Origin: an uncultured Flavobacteriaceae bacterium
GTDB taxonomy: Bacteria > Bacteroidota > Bacteroidia > Flavobacteriales > Flavobacteriaceae
Assembly (NCBI GenBank): GCA_947494205.1
Contig: CANLUH010000003.1
Location: 124,001 to 188,000 of the forward strand
Direction: 5' to 3'
Length of the DNA stretch: 64,000 nt
Part shown: piece by piece, positions 1 to 8,900 of the stretch
How positions within the stretch are numbered: position 1 is the first letter of the stretch
Layout: each line of letters begins with the position of its first letter
The notes under the pieces: generated by a model
The model's database searches: none
Told to the model about the DNA's origin: nothing
Seen by the model: the letters and a program-made list of their open reading frames with translations, nothing else
Made by a program: the position numbers and the translations under genes

Positions 1-1
1 G

Positions 2-304
2 CAGTTTCTAGACAAAACCATAACCTTAGCCAATTTGTCTAAACGCTTTAATACCAATTCTAGTTATCTATCTAAAATTGTAAACCATTATAATGATAAG
101 AATTTTAATAGCTATTTAACCGAGTTGCGTATAAACCATTGTATAGAGCAATTACAAACTAATAAGGGGTTAAGAAATTACACCATAAAAGCGATTGCAG
201 AAGATATAGGGTTTAAAAACAGCGAATCATTTTCTAAAGCCTTTTTTAAAACCACAGGGATTTACCCGTCGTATTTTATAAAACAAATAGAGAAGCAAGA
301 GAAA
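2..304 (+). repeat. tandem paralogue repeat, copy 1 (copy 2 at about 1711-2013)
   Basis: The DNA from base 2 matches the DNA from base 1711 with only a few substitutions over the first 130 bases and moderate divergence after that. It encodes the AraC DNA-binding domain of two neighbouring paralogues. The low divergence, including synonymous sites, points to a recent duplication or gene conversion limited to the 3' parts; the 5' part of copy 1 lies outside the window, so the full extent is unknown. Confidence 0.85.
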
Positions 305-313
305 GTAGCTTAA
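2..313 (+). CDS. AraC-type regulator, C-terminal fragment (cut by window start)
   Basis: The reading frame is open from base 2, so this is the 3' end of a larger gene and not a small gene starting at the internal TTG at base 35. The 103 visible residues are an AraC-type helix-turn-helix DNA-binding domain with the usual second-helix segment (IAEDIGFKNSESFSKAFF) followed by TGIYPSYF. It is almost identical, in protein and DNA, to the end of the next gene (319-2019), so the missing part is probably a TPR sensor with a membrane segment. It is followed after 5 bases by that paralogue. Confidence 0.88.
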   Translation, partial: QFLDKTITLANLSKRFNTNSSYLSKIVNHYNDKNFNSYLTELRINHCIEQLQTNKGLRNYTIKAIAEDIGFKNSESFSKAFFKTTGIYPSYFIKQIEKQEKVA

Positions 314-318
314 AAACC

Positions 319-2019
319 ATGAAGAAAGGATTATACATAAGATATAAATACAGTATTGTAATACTGTTGTTTCTGTTTGGATTAAAAGGTTTCTCTCAAA
401 CGGACAAGGTGTATTTTATTCCAGATTCTTTAAAAGGGAAGAATTATAAAGAGTTGTTTGAGCAAGAGAATCTTTTTTTTGCTAAAAGAGAACATGCTAA
501 GGCGTTATTTTATGCAAAAATATATTTACATAAAGCAAAGAATGAAAAGGATACAATAAGGATTGCCAATGGTTATTCACAATTAGGAGCGACATTTAAA
601 GAAAAGAGGCTAGGAATTAAATATAGTGATAGTATTATTTTAATAACTAAGCATCTAAAAAATCCGATATACCCTGGTTTTGCTTATATGACAAAAGGCA
701 TATTTTATTTTCAAATAGGAGAATATAAATCATCATTAAATAATTATTTAAAAGCACAACAGTATGCTATTAGAAACAATAATAAAAGACAGTATTTTTA
801 TGTAAGTACAGGAATAGCGGATATTAAAAGAATTTGGGGAGATTATAACGAAGCTATTACTATTTATAAATCATTATTGGAAGAAGCAAGAAAGTATAAT
901 AGGGCGTATTTAGAGACATTATATTATTTATCGGATTGTTATAGGGATTTAAACAAACTGGATTCAGCACTAGTTTACTCTCAGTTTGGTATTAAAGAAA
1001 GCTTACAAATTAATAACAAGTATTGGTATCTTAGTTTTGTTAAACAAACTGGCTATATATTTTGTGAAAAAAGAGATTTTAAAATAGCTTTAGACAGTCT
1101 AAATAAAGGGGGTGTTAATGATGAAAATTCGAATGAATATTTAAATACATACTACTATAAGGGTAAAATATTTAGTAAGCTACTAAAAAAAAGTGAAGCT
1201 GTTTTATACTTTAAAAAAGCAGATTCTGTTTATGATGCTAATCCAGATGATATAGTGCCTGAGATTAGAGATATTCAAGAATATTTTGTAAAGTATTATG
1301 GAAAGAAAAAAGATTTTGAAAACCAGTTAAAATACATCAATCGCTTATTACGAGTAGATAGTATTATGGATTCATACAAAAAGAACCTAAATAAAACTAT
1401 TGATAAAGCATATGACCGCCCAAGACTATTAGCAGAAAAACAAACCATTATAGATGGTTTAGAAAAAGACAACAAACAATCTAATTACGCTATATGGGGA
1501 TTAATAGGATTATCACTTTTAATATTAACACTTACTGTTCGTTTTTACTATTTACAACGCCAATATAAAACACGATTTAATACTTTAATACAGGATACAA
1601 CTAAAGAAAATACATTAGAAAAAGCAGAGATAAAAGAAGCATTAGATGGTATATCTGAACATATAATAACTAGTGTTTTAAACCAACTAAAAACCTTTGA
1701 AGACGAAACGCAGTTTCTAGATAAAGCCATAACCTTAGCCAATCTGTCTAAACGATTTAATACCAATTCTAGTTATCTATCTAAAATTGTAAATCATTAT
1801 AATGATAAGAATTTTAATAGCTATTTAACCGAGTTGCGTATTAACTATTGTGTAGAACAATTACAAACTAATAAAACTCTAAGAACATATACCATAAAAG
1901 CGATTGCAGAAGAAGTAGGATTTAAAAATAACGAATCATTTTCTAAAGCCTTTTTTAAAACAACGGGAATTTATCCATCGTATTTTATAAAACAGATAGA
2001 AAAGCAAGAGAAAGATTAA
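319..2019 (+). CDS. TPR / transmembrane / AraC-family regulator
   Basis: A one-component membrane regulator of 566 residues. It starts with a signal-like hydrophobic stretch (about residues 10-26), followed by a helical TPR-rich region (about 60-380) that would lie outside the cytoplasm. A single membrane helix follows (about 392-414, rich in I, L and G), and then an AraC-type DNA-binding domain (about 455-560). This layout is common in Bacteroidota, where the TPR part is thought to sense a signal and the C-terminus binds DNA; ligand and targets are unknown. It is a tandem paralogue of the truncated gene upstream, with the DNA-binding halves nearly identical at base level. Confidence 0.88.
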   Translation: MKKGLYIRYKYSIVILLFLFGLKGFSQTDKVYFIPDSLKGKNYKELFEQENLFFAKREHAKALFYAKIYLHKAKNEKDTIRIANGYSQLGATFKEKRLGIKYSDSIILITKHLKNPIYPGFAYMTKGIFYFQIGEYKSSLNNYLKAQQYAIRNNNKRQYFYVSTGIADIKRIWGDYNEAITIYKSLLEEARKYNRAYLETLYYLSDCYRDLNKLDSALVYSQFGIKESLQINNKYWYLSFVKQTGYIFCEKRDFKIALDSLNKGGVNDENSNEYLNTYYYKGKIFSKLLKKSEAVLYFKKADSVYDANPDDIVPEIRDIQEYFVKYYGKKKDFENQLKYINRLLRVDSIMDSYKKNLNKTIDKAYDRPRLLAEKQTIIDGLEKDNKQSNYAIWGLIGLSLLILTLTVRFYYLQRQYKTRFNTLIQDTTKENTLEKAEIKEALDGISEHIITSVLNQLKTFEDETQFLDKAITLANLSKRFNTNSSYLSKIVNHYNDKNFNSYLTELRINYCVEQLQTNKTLRTYTIKAIAEEVGFKNNESFSKAFFKTTGIYPSYFIKQIEKQEKD

Positions 2020-2032
2020 TAATTTAATAAGA

Positions 2033-2050
2033 TTCCCGTTTTCTCGGGAA
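2033..2050. repeat. short hairpin repeat (GNAR-loop family), copy 1
   Basis: TTCCCG and CGGGAA form an inverted repeat around a 6-base centre. Read on the minus strand the centre is A-GAAA-A. The same block, flanks included, recurs at 3396-3413. It ends 6 bases before the ATG at 2057 and is therefore inside the leader of the DUF2071 gene. Confidence 0.75.
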
Positions 2051-2056
2051 CTAGAG

Positions 2057-2776
2057 ATGAAAACAGAAGAGATTTTAAAATATAATAATCACAGACCATT
2101 CAACTGTCCAACAAAACCATGGACAATCTATCAAGAATGGAATAAGGCGATTTTTTTACATTGGGAAGTCGATGCTGAGGTTATTCAAGAGATGCTTCCA
2201 AAAACACTAACCGTAGACATCATTAATGGAAAAGCATGGGTAAGTATTGTGGCTTTCGATATGAATAATGTGAGGTTAAGATACCTTCCGAAGCCACCTT
2301 ATATTTCAGACTTTCAGGAAATAAATATTAGAACTTACGTAGTTTGTAGTGGAAAACCAAGTGTGTATTTTTTTAGTATGGAAGCTAATAACAAGTTGTC
2401 CTGTAAAATTATAAAACAAGTCTCTAAGTTTCCGTATCGTTATTCAAAAATGAATAGAGATGAAACAAGCTATCACTCTAAAAACACAAATTTGAATGAA
2501 GCTTTTTCGGTAGAATATACATTAGACAATGTACATGTTGTAAAAGATGAAACTGATAAGTGGTTAACGGAGCGTTATGCCGTATTTCAAAATTATAAAA
2601 ATAAAATAATAGAGTACGACGTACACCATATAGAATGGCCAATGCAGAATATTATTTGTACTTCTATTGTAGTAGACTATCCAAGGTTTACATTTTTAAA
2701 TAATATACCAGATAAAATACATTACTCGAGTGGTGTGCAAGTGCTCACTTGGGATAAAAAAGAACATAAAAAGTAA
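2057..2776 (+). CDS. DUF2071 (YqjF-like) family protein
   Basis: This 239-residue soluble protein matches the DUF2071/YqjF family. Recognisable family features are an N-terminal W-x-x-x-x-F-L-H-W motif (near residue 30), then LP (about 48) with a W-V-S segment at 61-66, then a segment naming an R-T-Y-V core strand. The fold is related to acetoacetate decarboxylase; no enzymatic activity is established for the family. No signal peptide, so probably cytoplasmic. It lies between the AraC regulator and an ABM-domain gene, separated from the former by a hairpin repeat that abuts its start codon. Confidence 0.85.
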   Translation: MKTEEILKYNNHRPFNCPTKPWTIYQEWNKAIFLHWEVDAEVIQEMLPKTLTVDIINGKAWVSIVAFDMNNVRLRYLPKPPYISDFQEINIRTYVVCSGKPSVYFFSMEANNKLSCKIIKQVSKFPYRYSKMNRDETSYHSKNTNLNEAFSVEYTLDNVHVVKDETDKWLTERYAVFQNYKNKIIEYDVHHIEWPMQNIICTSIVVDYPRFTFLNNIPDKIHYSSGVQVLTWDKKEHKK

Positions 2777-2785
2777 CGATAACGT

Positions 2786-2828
2786 CAGTTCGAGTGATTC
2801 CGATTGCTATCGGAATCGTATCGAGAAC
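2786..2828. repeat. dispersed palindromic repeat with variable core, copy 1
   Basis: Left flank CAGTTCGAGTGATT and right flank AATCGTATCGAGAAC enclose a core. In this copy the core is a perfect 9-bp hairpin, GATTCCGAT (2796-2804) with ATCGGAATC (2809-2817) and loop TGCT. The same flanks recur at 60227-60294 around an unrelated and longer core. Confidence 0.78.
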
Positions 2829-2881
2829 ATATTAGAACATTAATACATTCTATTAACTAGCATGTAAAGAATAACTAAAAA

Positions 2882-3199
2882 ATGAAAACAAACTTTAAAC
2901 CCTATTACGCAGTCATTTTCACTTCTACCAGAACCGAAGGCGATAACGGTTACGGAGCTATGGCAGAACTAATGGAAACCTTAGCCAAACAGCAAGAGGG
3001 ATTTATAAGTATAGATTCAGCAAGGAGTGAAGTCGGTATAACAGTAAGCTATTGGGAGCATTTAGAAGCTATAAAACAATGGAAACAACAAACAGATCAC
3101 ATTGTAGCACAGCAAAAAGGAAGACAAGATTGGTACAGTTGGTATAATGTAAGAATCTGTAAAGTAGAACTCGAGTATGAGTTTACAAAAGACGATTAG
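2882..3199 (+). CDS. antibiotic biosynthesis monooxygenase (ABM) domain protein
   Basis: A 105-residue single-domain protein of the ABM dimeric ferredoxin-like fold. Supporting features are the YYAVIFTS first strand, the QQEGFISIDSAR segment, the ISYW-like strand (VSYWEHLEAIKQWK) and the H-x-x-A-Q-x-x-G motif (about residues 77-84) before a terminal Y-x-V strand. Members include small quinol or haem-degrading oxygenases and many uncharacterised proteins; substrate cannot be read from sequence. It has its own 105-bp upstream gap, which contains a dispersed repeat. Confidence 0.87.
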   Translation: MKTNFKPYYAVIFTSTRTEGDNGYGAMAELMETLAKQQEGFISIDSARSEVGITVSYWEHLEAIKQWKQQTDHIVAQQKGRQDWYSWYNVRICKVELEYEFTKDD

Positions 3200-3235
3200 T
3201 AAGTTATAAACCTAAAAATACTAATAGTAGATATT

Positions 3236-3257
3236 CCTTCCTTTAAAAAAAGGAAGG
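3236..3257 (+). terminator. hairpin after the ABM gene, possible terminator
   Basis: CCTTCCTTT (3236-3244) pairs perfectly with AAAGGAAGG (3249-3257) around a loop of four A. It lies 36 bases after the ABM stop codon and is followed by TGTATTTTT, a weak U-tract. It may equally be a dispersed hairpin repeat. Confidence 0.5.
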
Positions 3258-3337
3258 TGTATTTTTCAGAATGAAAAATTCGGATGGTTTTTCAAAAAAT
3301 AGCGAAGCTTATTTTAAACAATAGATTAAGTTTTGTC

Positions 3338-3357
3338 ATTCCTGCGCAGGCAGGAAT
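3338..3357. repeat. short hairpin repeat (GNAR-loop family), copy 2
   Basis: ATTCCTGC pairs with GCAGGAAT (8 bp, perfect) around the loop GCAG. It is preceded by GTC and followed by CCACA. The position of the loop, the preceding TCA and the stem outline match the hairpins at 2033, 3396, 46771 and 59331, but the stem sequence differs with compensating changes. Confidence 0.7.
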
Positions 3358-3395
3358 CCACAAGCAAATGAAAATTTAAGTAATAATTAAAAAGA

Positions 3396-3413
3396 TTCCC
3401 GTTTTCACGGGAA
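3396..3413. repeat. short hairpin repeat (GNAR-loop family), copy 3
   Basis: TTCCCGT pairs with ACGGGAA (7 bp, perfect) around TTTC, which is GAAA on the other strand. It ends 6 bases before the pbpC start at 3420, the same spacing as copy 1 has to the gene at 2057, and shares its flanks. Confidence 0.75.
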
Positions 3414-3419
3414 CTGAAG

Positions 3420-5768
3420 ATGAAAAGAATAATAGCATACATAAAACGAAACAAAATAAAGTCAACACTATTGGCTGTGCTTTTAGTGGCCTATTATTTC
3501 TGTTTACCAAACGAATTGTTTAAAGACCCAACAGCAACAGTAATAACTAGTAGAACTAACGATTTACTAGGCGCGCAAATAGCTAAAGACGGACAATGGC
3601 GATTTCCTAAAAACGATAGTGTGCCCGAAAAATTTAAAACCTGTATTATTAACTTCGAAGACGAATACTTTTACAAACATCCAGGATTTAATCCGGTATC
3701 TATATTTAAAGCTTTAAAACAAAACATAAGCTCGGGAGAAGTAAAACGAGGCGGAAGTACACTAACACAACAAGTTATTAGGCTTTCTAGAAAAGGACAA
3801 TCTAGAACTTATGTAGAAAAGCTAAAAGAAATTATACTAGCCACTCGATTAGAATTTAGAGAGAGCAAAGACGAGATATTGGCCTACTATTCAAGTTATG
3901 CACCATTTGGAGGAAACGTAGTAGGCATAGATGCAGCATCGTGGCGCTACTTTAATAGAGATGCTAACGATTTATCTTGGGCAGAAAGTGCAACATTAGC
4001 TGTATTGCCAAATGCCCCAAGTTTAATTTACCCAGGGAAAAATCAGCAACGTTTACTAGAAAAACGAAACAGACTCTTAAAAAAACTATTAATAAATCAA
4101 ACGATTGATACCTTAACTTATGATTTATCTATAGCTGAGCCCTTGCCACAAAAACCATATCCATTACCGCAAATAGCACCGCATTTATTACAAAAAGTGG
4201 CAAAAACACATTATGGAGAACGTATAAAAACAACCATAAACAATAAATACCAGCAACAAACCAATACTGTTGTATTTAACCATTATAATTTATTACAACA
4301 AAATGAAATCTATAACATATCGGTATTAGTATTAGATGTGAAAACAAGAGAAGTCTTAACTTATGTAGGCAATGCGCCAACAACACGTACACACCAAAAA
4401 GATGTAGATATTATAGATAAAGGACGAAGCACAGGAAGTGTTTTAAAACCTTTTTTATATGCAGCTATGTTAGATGCAGGCGATTTGTTGCCCAATACAT
4501 TAGTGCCAGACGTACCATCTCAATTTGGTAACTATGCACCAGAAAACTATAATAAGGAATACGATGGTGCAGTACCTGCAAGACGCGCTTTAGCACGATC
4601 GTTAAATGTGCCAGCAGTGCGTATGCTTCAGGATTTTGGATTAGATCGCTTTCACCACTATTTAAAAGACTTAAAATTAAAAGATGTAAAATATAATGCT
4701 AATCATTATGGGTTGTCCTTAATATTAGGAGGCGCAGAAAGTAGTCTTTGGGACCTATGTAAAAGTTACGCGAGCTTATCGTCTACATTAAATCACTTTA
4801 ACGAAAACTCTAGCGAATATTTTTCAAATGAATTTTGCGAACCTACTTATTTAGCTTCAGAAACTATTGACTTCGGAAAAAAATCTACAGAAAAAACACT
4901 ATTCGATGCTGCGTCCATTTATTTAACCTACGAAAGCTTAAAAGATGTAAACCGACCAGAAAGTGATGAAAATTGGGAGTTTTTTGATGATTCTAAACAA
5001 GTAGCGTGGAAAACGGGGACCAGTTTTGGGTTTAGAGATGCTTGGGCCATTGGTACTACAAAAGACTATGTTGTTGGTGTTTGGGTTGGTAATGCAGATG
5101 GAGAAGGCCGCCCAGGATTAGTAGGTGTACAAACCGCAGCACCGATTTTGTTCGATGTGTTCGATATATTACCAAGTAGCAATTGGTTTGAAAAACCATA
5201 CGACGAAATGAAGGAAGTTGCTATCTGTACAAAAAGTGGTTATCGTGCAAATTTAAACTGCGAAAGCACTAAACACGACTACATACAAATAAGTGGTTTA
5301 AAAACGCAGCCATGTCCATACCATACACTTATTCATATAGATAGTAACGAACAACAGGTAAATGCGTCTTGCGAAGATTTAACAAATGTATCTCATAAAT
5401 CGTGGTTTGTATTACCACCTTTAATGGCTTTTTATTATAAAACTAAAAATCCATTCTATAAACCACTTCCGCCATTTAGAAACGATTGTAACACAGATAA
5501 TTCTGTGTCTATGCAATTTATTTATCCTAAAGCAGGAAGCACTATTTTTCTTCCAAAAGACTTTGATGGTAAAACGAACGAATTAATTGTTAAAATTGCA
5601 CATTCAAAACCAGAGCAAACTTTATTTTGGTATCTGGATGAAAGGTTTATTGGGACAACTAAAGATATTCACGATATGGCAATAATACCAAGGGAAGGGA
5701 CGCATTTAATAACCGTTGTAGATAATTCGGGGAACGAAGCGAAAAGAAAAGTGGAAATTAGCAGGTAA
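3420..5768 (+). CDS. pbpC: penicillin-binding protein 1C (bifunctional peptidoglycan synthase)
   Basis: A class A PBP of 782 residues, the usual PBP1C length. One N-terminal membrane anchor (about residues 14-30) is followed by a GT51 glycosyltransferase domain with E80-D-E-Y-F and GGSTLTQQ at 111-118. The transpeptidase domain has all three penicillin-binding motifs: S340-V-L-K343, S394-L-N396 and KTGT at 531-534. The C-terminal 100 or so residues look like the BiPBP_C domain seen in PBP1C. It would polymerise and crosslink glycan strands on the periplasmic face of the inner membrane. In many bacteria pbpC follows an alpha-2-macroglobulin gene; that partner is not present here. Confidence 0.95.
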   Translation: MKRIIAYIKRNKIKSTLLAVLLVAYYFCLPNELFKDPTATVITSRTNDLLGAQIAKDGQWRFPKNDSVPEKFKTCIINFEDEYFYKHPGFNPVSIFKALKQNISSGEVKRGGSTLTQQVIRLSRKGQSRTYVEKLKEIILATRLEFRESKDEILAYYSSYAPFGGNVVGIDAASWRYFNRDANDLSWAESATLAVLPNAPSLIYPGKNQQRLLEKRNRLLKKLLINQTIDTLTYDLSIAEPLPQKPYPLPQIAPHLLQKVAKTHYGERIKTTINNKYQQQTNTVVFNHYNLLQQNEIYNISVLVLDVKTREVLTYVGNAPTTRTHQKDVDIIDKGRSTGSVLKPFLYAAMLDAGDLLPNTLVPDVPSQFGNYAPENYNKEYDGAVPARRALARSLNVPAVRMLQDFGLDRFHHYLKDLKLKDVKYNANHYGLSLILGGAESSLWDLCKSYASLSSTLNHFNENSSEYFSNEFCEPTYLASETIDFGKKSTEKTLFDAASIYLTYESLKDVNRPESDENWEFFDDSKQVAWKTGTSFGFRDAWAIGTTKDYVVGVWVGNADGEGRPGLVGVQTAAPILFDVFDILPSSNWFEKPYDEMKEVAICTKSGYRANLNCESTKHDYIQISGLKTQPCPYHTLIHIDSNEQQVNASCEDLTNVSHKSWFVLPPLMAFYYKTKNPFYKPLPPFRNDCNTDNSVSMQFIYPKAGSTIFLPKDFDGKTNELIVKIAHSKPEQTLFWYLDERFIGTTKDIHDMAIIPREGTHLITVVDNSGNEAKRKVEISR

Positions 5769-5958
5769 AATGTTAAAATTATATTGAATAATTGGTTTTG
5801 TAAACTAACAAGTGTTCATTTCATCGAAAAAGGGTGCAGTATGTCTATCTGTAGTTTTATAATATAAGGAATTAGTATACATTGTAGGCTACTAGAAAAA
5901 AAAATTGCGAATTTAATAATATTCGTGCAACCTTAAATTAACCCTAAAAACCAAATAA

Positions 5959-8900
5959 ATGAGAAAGATTACTTTACTGTTAATTTTACTTTCATTTAGT
6001 TTTTCGCTTAGCGCGCAGACTTACTTGCAAGAAAATTTTGATACAGAAATTCCTGCTACTTGGACCATCACCGACGAAGGAGCAGCCACTGGAGATTCTT
6101 GGGCCTCTGGACAACAAGGTGGTTTTAACGACCTTGATGGCACTGCCGGTGCTTTTGTAGACAGTGATGCCAATGGAAATGGCACACAATTAATTGAAAC
6201 TTTAACATCACCTGTTTTTGATACTACAGGAGCAGTAGGACTGTTCTTAGATTTTGATCAGTTTTACAGATCAGGAGGGTCAGATAGCGGTATTGTAGAG
6301 GTTTACGATGGTGCTAACTGGGTAGAAGTATTAAACTTAACAGCGACTACTGGTTCTTTTGCTACTCCAGATCAACAACACATAGACATAACAGCGTACT
6401 CTAACGCTAACATGCAAATTCGTTTTATTTACGATGATGGAGATACTTGGGCTTGGTACTGGATGATAGATAATATTGAAGTACTTAACTCATTATGTGA
6501 TATCCCAACAGCTTTAGCAGCCAATAATATTGGTGGAACTACAGCAGATATTACATGGGACATGGGAACAATAACAGCTTGGGAGTATGTAATACAAACT
6601 CCAGGAACAGGCGTTCCTACTGGAAACGGAACCATGACTACTTCTAATACTGTTAATGCTACAGCTTTAGATTTCCAAACGGATTACGAAGTTTATGTTC
6701 GTTCAGATTGTGGAGGAGGAACATATAGTGACTGGGTAGGACCTTTAAACTTTACAACAACAGTACAAACAGACTTTACTGTAGATTGTGCAGTTGGGCC
6801 ACAAACCTTAAATTACTGTTATACAGCTAATGATTCTAATGTATTTACATTTACAAGTACAGATGGTTCTGGATTAACACTAACAATTAACTCTGGTCAA
6901 GTAGAAAACAACTGGGATGAGTTAGTAGTTACAGATGTAGCTACAGGAACAGATTTAAATGCAGCAACACCTTATGGTAATGCAGGAGATGTAGGCGGAT
7001 TAACATTCCAATCTTCTGGAGACAGTATTACTTTAGCAATAACATCAGATGGGTCTGTAAGTTGTGATACTAACGGGTTTACACCTTTAGATGTTACAGT
7101 AGTTTGTTCTACATGTACAAACCCAATAGCAGATTACGCAGTTGTTTCAGATTGTATAAACGGACCACAGTTTTTTGTTGAAACAGATATTACAGATTTA
7201 GGTACAGCAACGTCACTTACTGTATCAGATAACCAAGGAAACTCACAAGTAGTTAGTGCAACAGGCGTTGTATCTTTCGGACCTTTTACAAATAATACAG
7301 GTGTAGTAGTTACAGTAACAAATGATGACGATGGTAACTGCTTTATAGTAAGCGATAGTTTAACACAAGAAATTTGTTTAGACCAATATGTAGATTGTAC
7401 AGTAGGACCAACTAACTTTGTGTATTGCTACGAGAATAACGACTCTAACGTCTTTACGTTTACAAGTAATGATGGTACACCTTTAACTTTTATTATTAAC
7501 TCTGGTCAAGTAGAAGATGGTTGGGATGAGTTAGTAGTTTTCGATACAGATGGTGTTACAGACTTAAATGCTGCGACGCCTTATGGAACAAATGGAGATG
7601 GAGATGTAGGCGGACTTCTTTATCAATCAACAGGAGATACAATTTCTTTCCAAGTACAATCAGACGGCTCTGTAAACTGTTCAGATAATGGTTTTGTGCC
7701 TTTAGATATTTCAGTGTCTTGTGCAACTTGTCTTTTCCAAGATGTAGAATTTACTGCAGTAGATGATTGCGATAGTGGAACAGACCAATTCTTTGTAGAA
7801 GTAAATGTTGTAGATCTAGGAAGTGCTGTAACTTTAGATGTTAATGATGGAACAACTACTGTAAGTACAACAACAACAGGAGTTGTGCAAATGGGACCAT
7901 ATCCAGTAGATACTGATGTTACCATAGTGGTATCTAATCAGGACGATTCTAACTGTATTATAACAAGTAGTGTTTTAAATATACCAGCTTGTCCACCAGC
8001 AAATGACGATTGTGAAAATGCAATTGTAGCCACAGCCAATGCAGATAGTAATTGTACAAATATAACAAGTGGAACAATATATGGAGCAACGCCTTCACCA
8101 CAAGGAAATGCTGCTTGTTTTGGAACAGCAAATGACGACGTATGGTTCTCTTTCGAAGCTTTAGCAACAGATCATGCAGTATCGTTACTTAACGTTGCAG
8201 GAGACACTACATTTATGTCTTTTGGATTATATGAAGGCGCAGATTGTAATAACTTAACAAATATTGGTTGTCCTAACAATGGTCAAATTGTTGCTAACGG
8301 ATTAACTATAGGTGAAACCTATTATGTACAAGTATTCTCTAATGGGAATGACCCTTTCCAGAATACAACATTCGATTTATGTATTATCTCATTACCACCA
8401 CCAATAACAACAAATACAGACCAATTTACAGTTCAAGAATTAGTAGAAAACGTATTAATCGATTCTCCATGTTCTTTAGTATCTAACATAACATTCTCTA
8501 CAGGAACAAACTTTGGTTCTACGAATGGTATTGGATATTTTGAGCAAAATGGATCTGATTTTCCTTTCGAAAGTGGAGTGATATTAACAAGTGGAGATGT
8601 TGCAAACGCTCCAGGACCAGAAACAGGAACTATTAGTGATGGAGACTTTGGTTGGCCAGGAGATGCAGACTTAGAAAATGAAATAGGCTTGCCAGCAGGA
8701 CAAACAAGAAATGCAACAGTATTAGAATTCGATTTCGTTCCTGTAACGCCTCAAATGTCTTTCGATTTTATTTTTGCTGCTGAAGAATATGGAACGTTCC
8801 AATGTACTTTCTCAGATGCCTTTGCATTCTTATTAACAGATGCAGCAGGAAATACAGTGAATTTAGCTGTAGTACCTAATACTACAACTCCAATCTCTGT

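Noticed and set aside
7623-7925. Minus-strand frames within the 1344-residue secreted protein gene
   Set aside because: The coding strand is certain from domain content; these frames are Thr/Ser/Val-rich shadows of beta-repeat codons.
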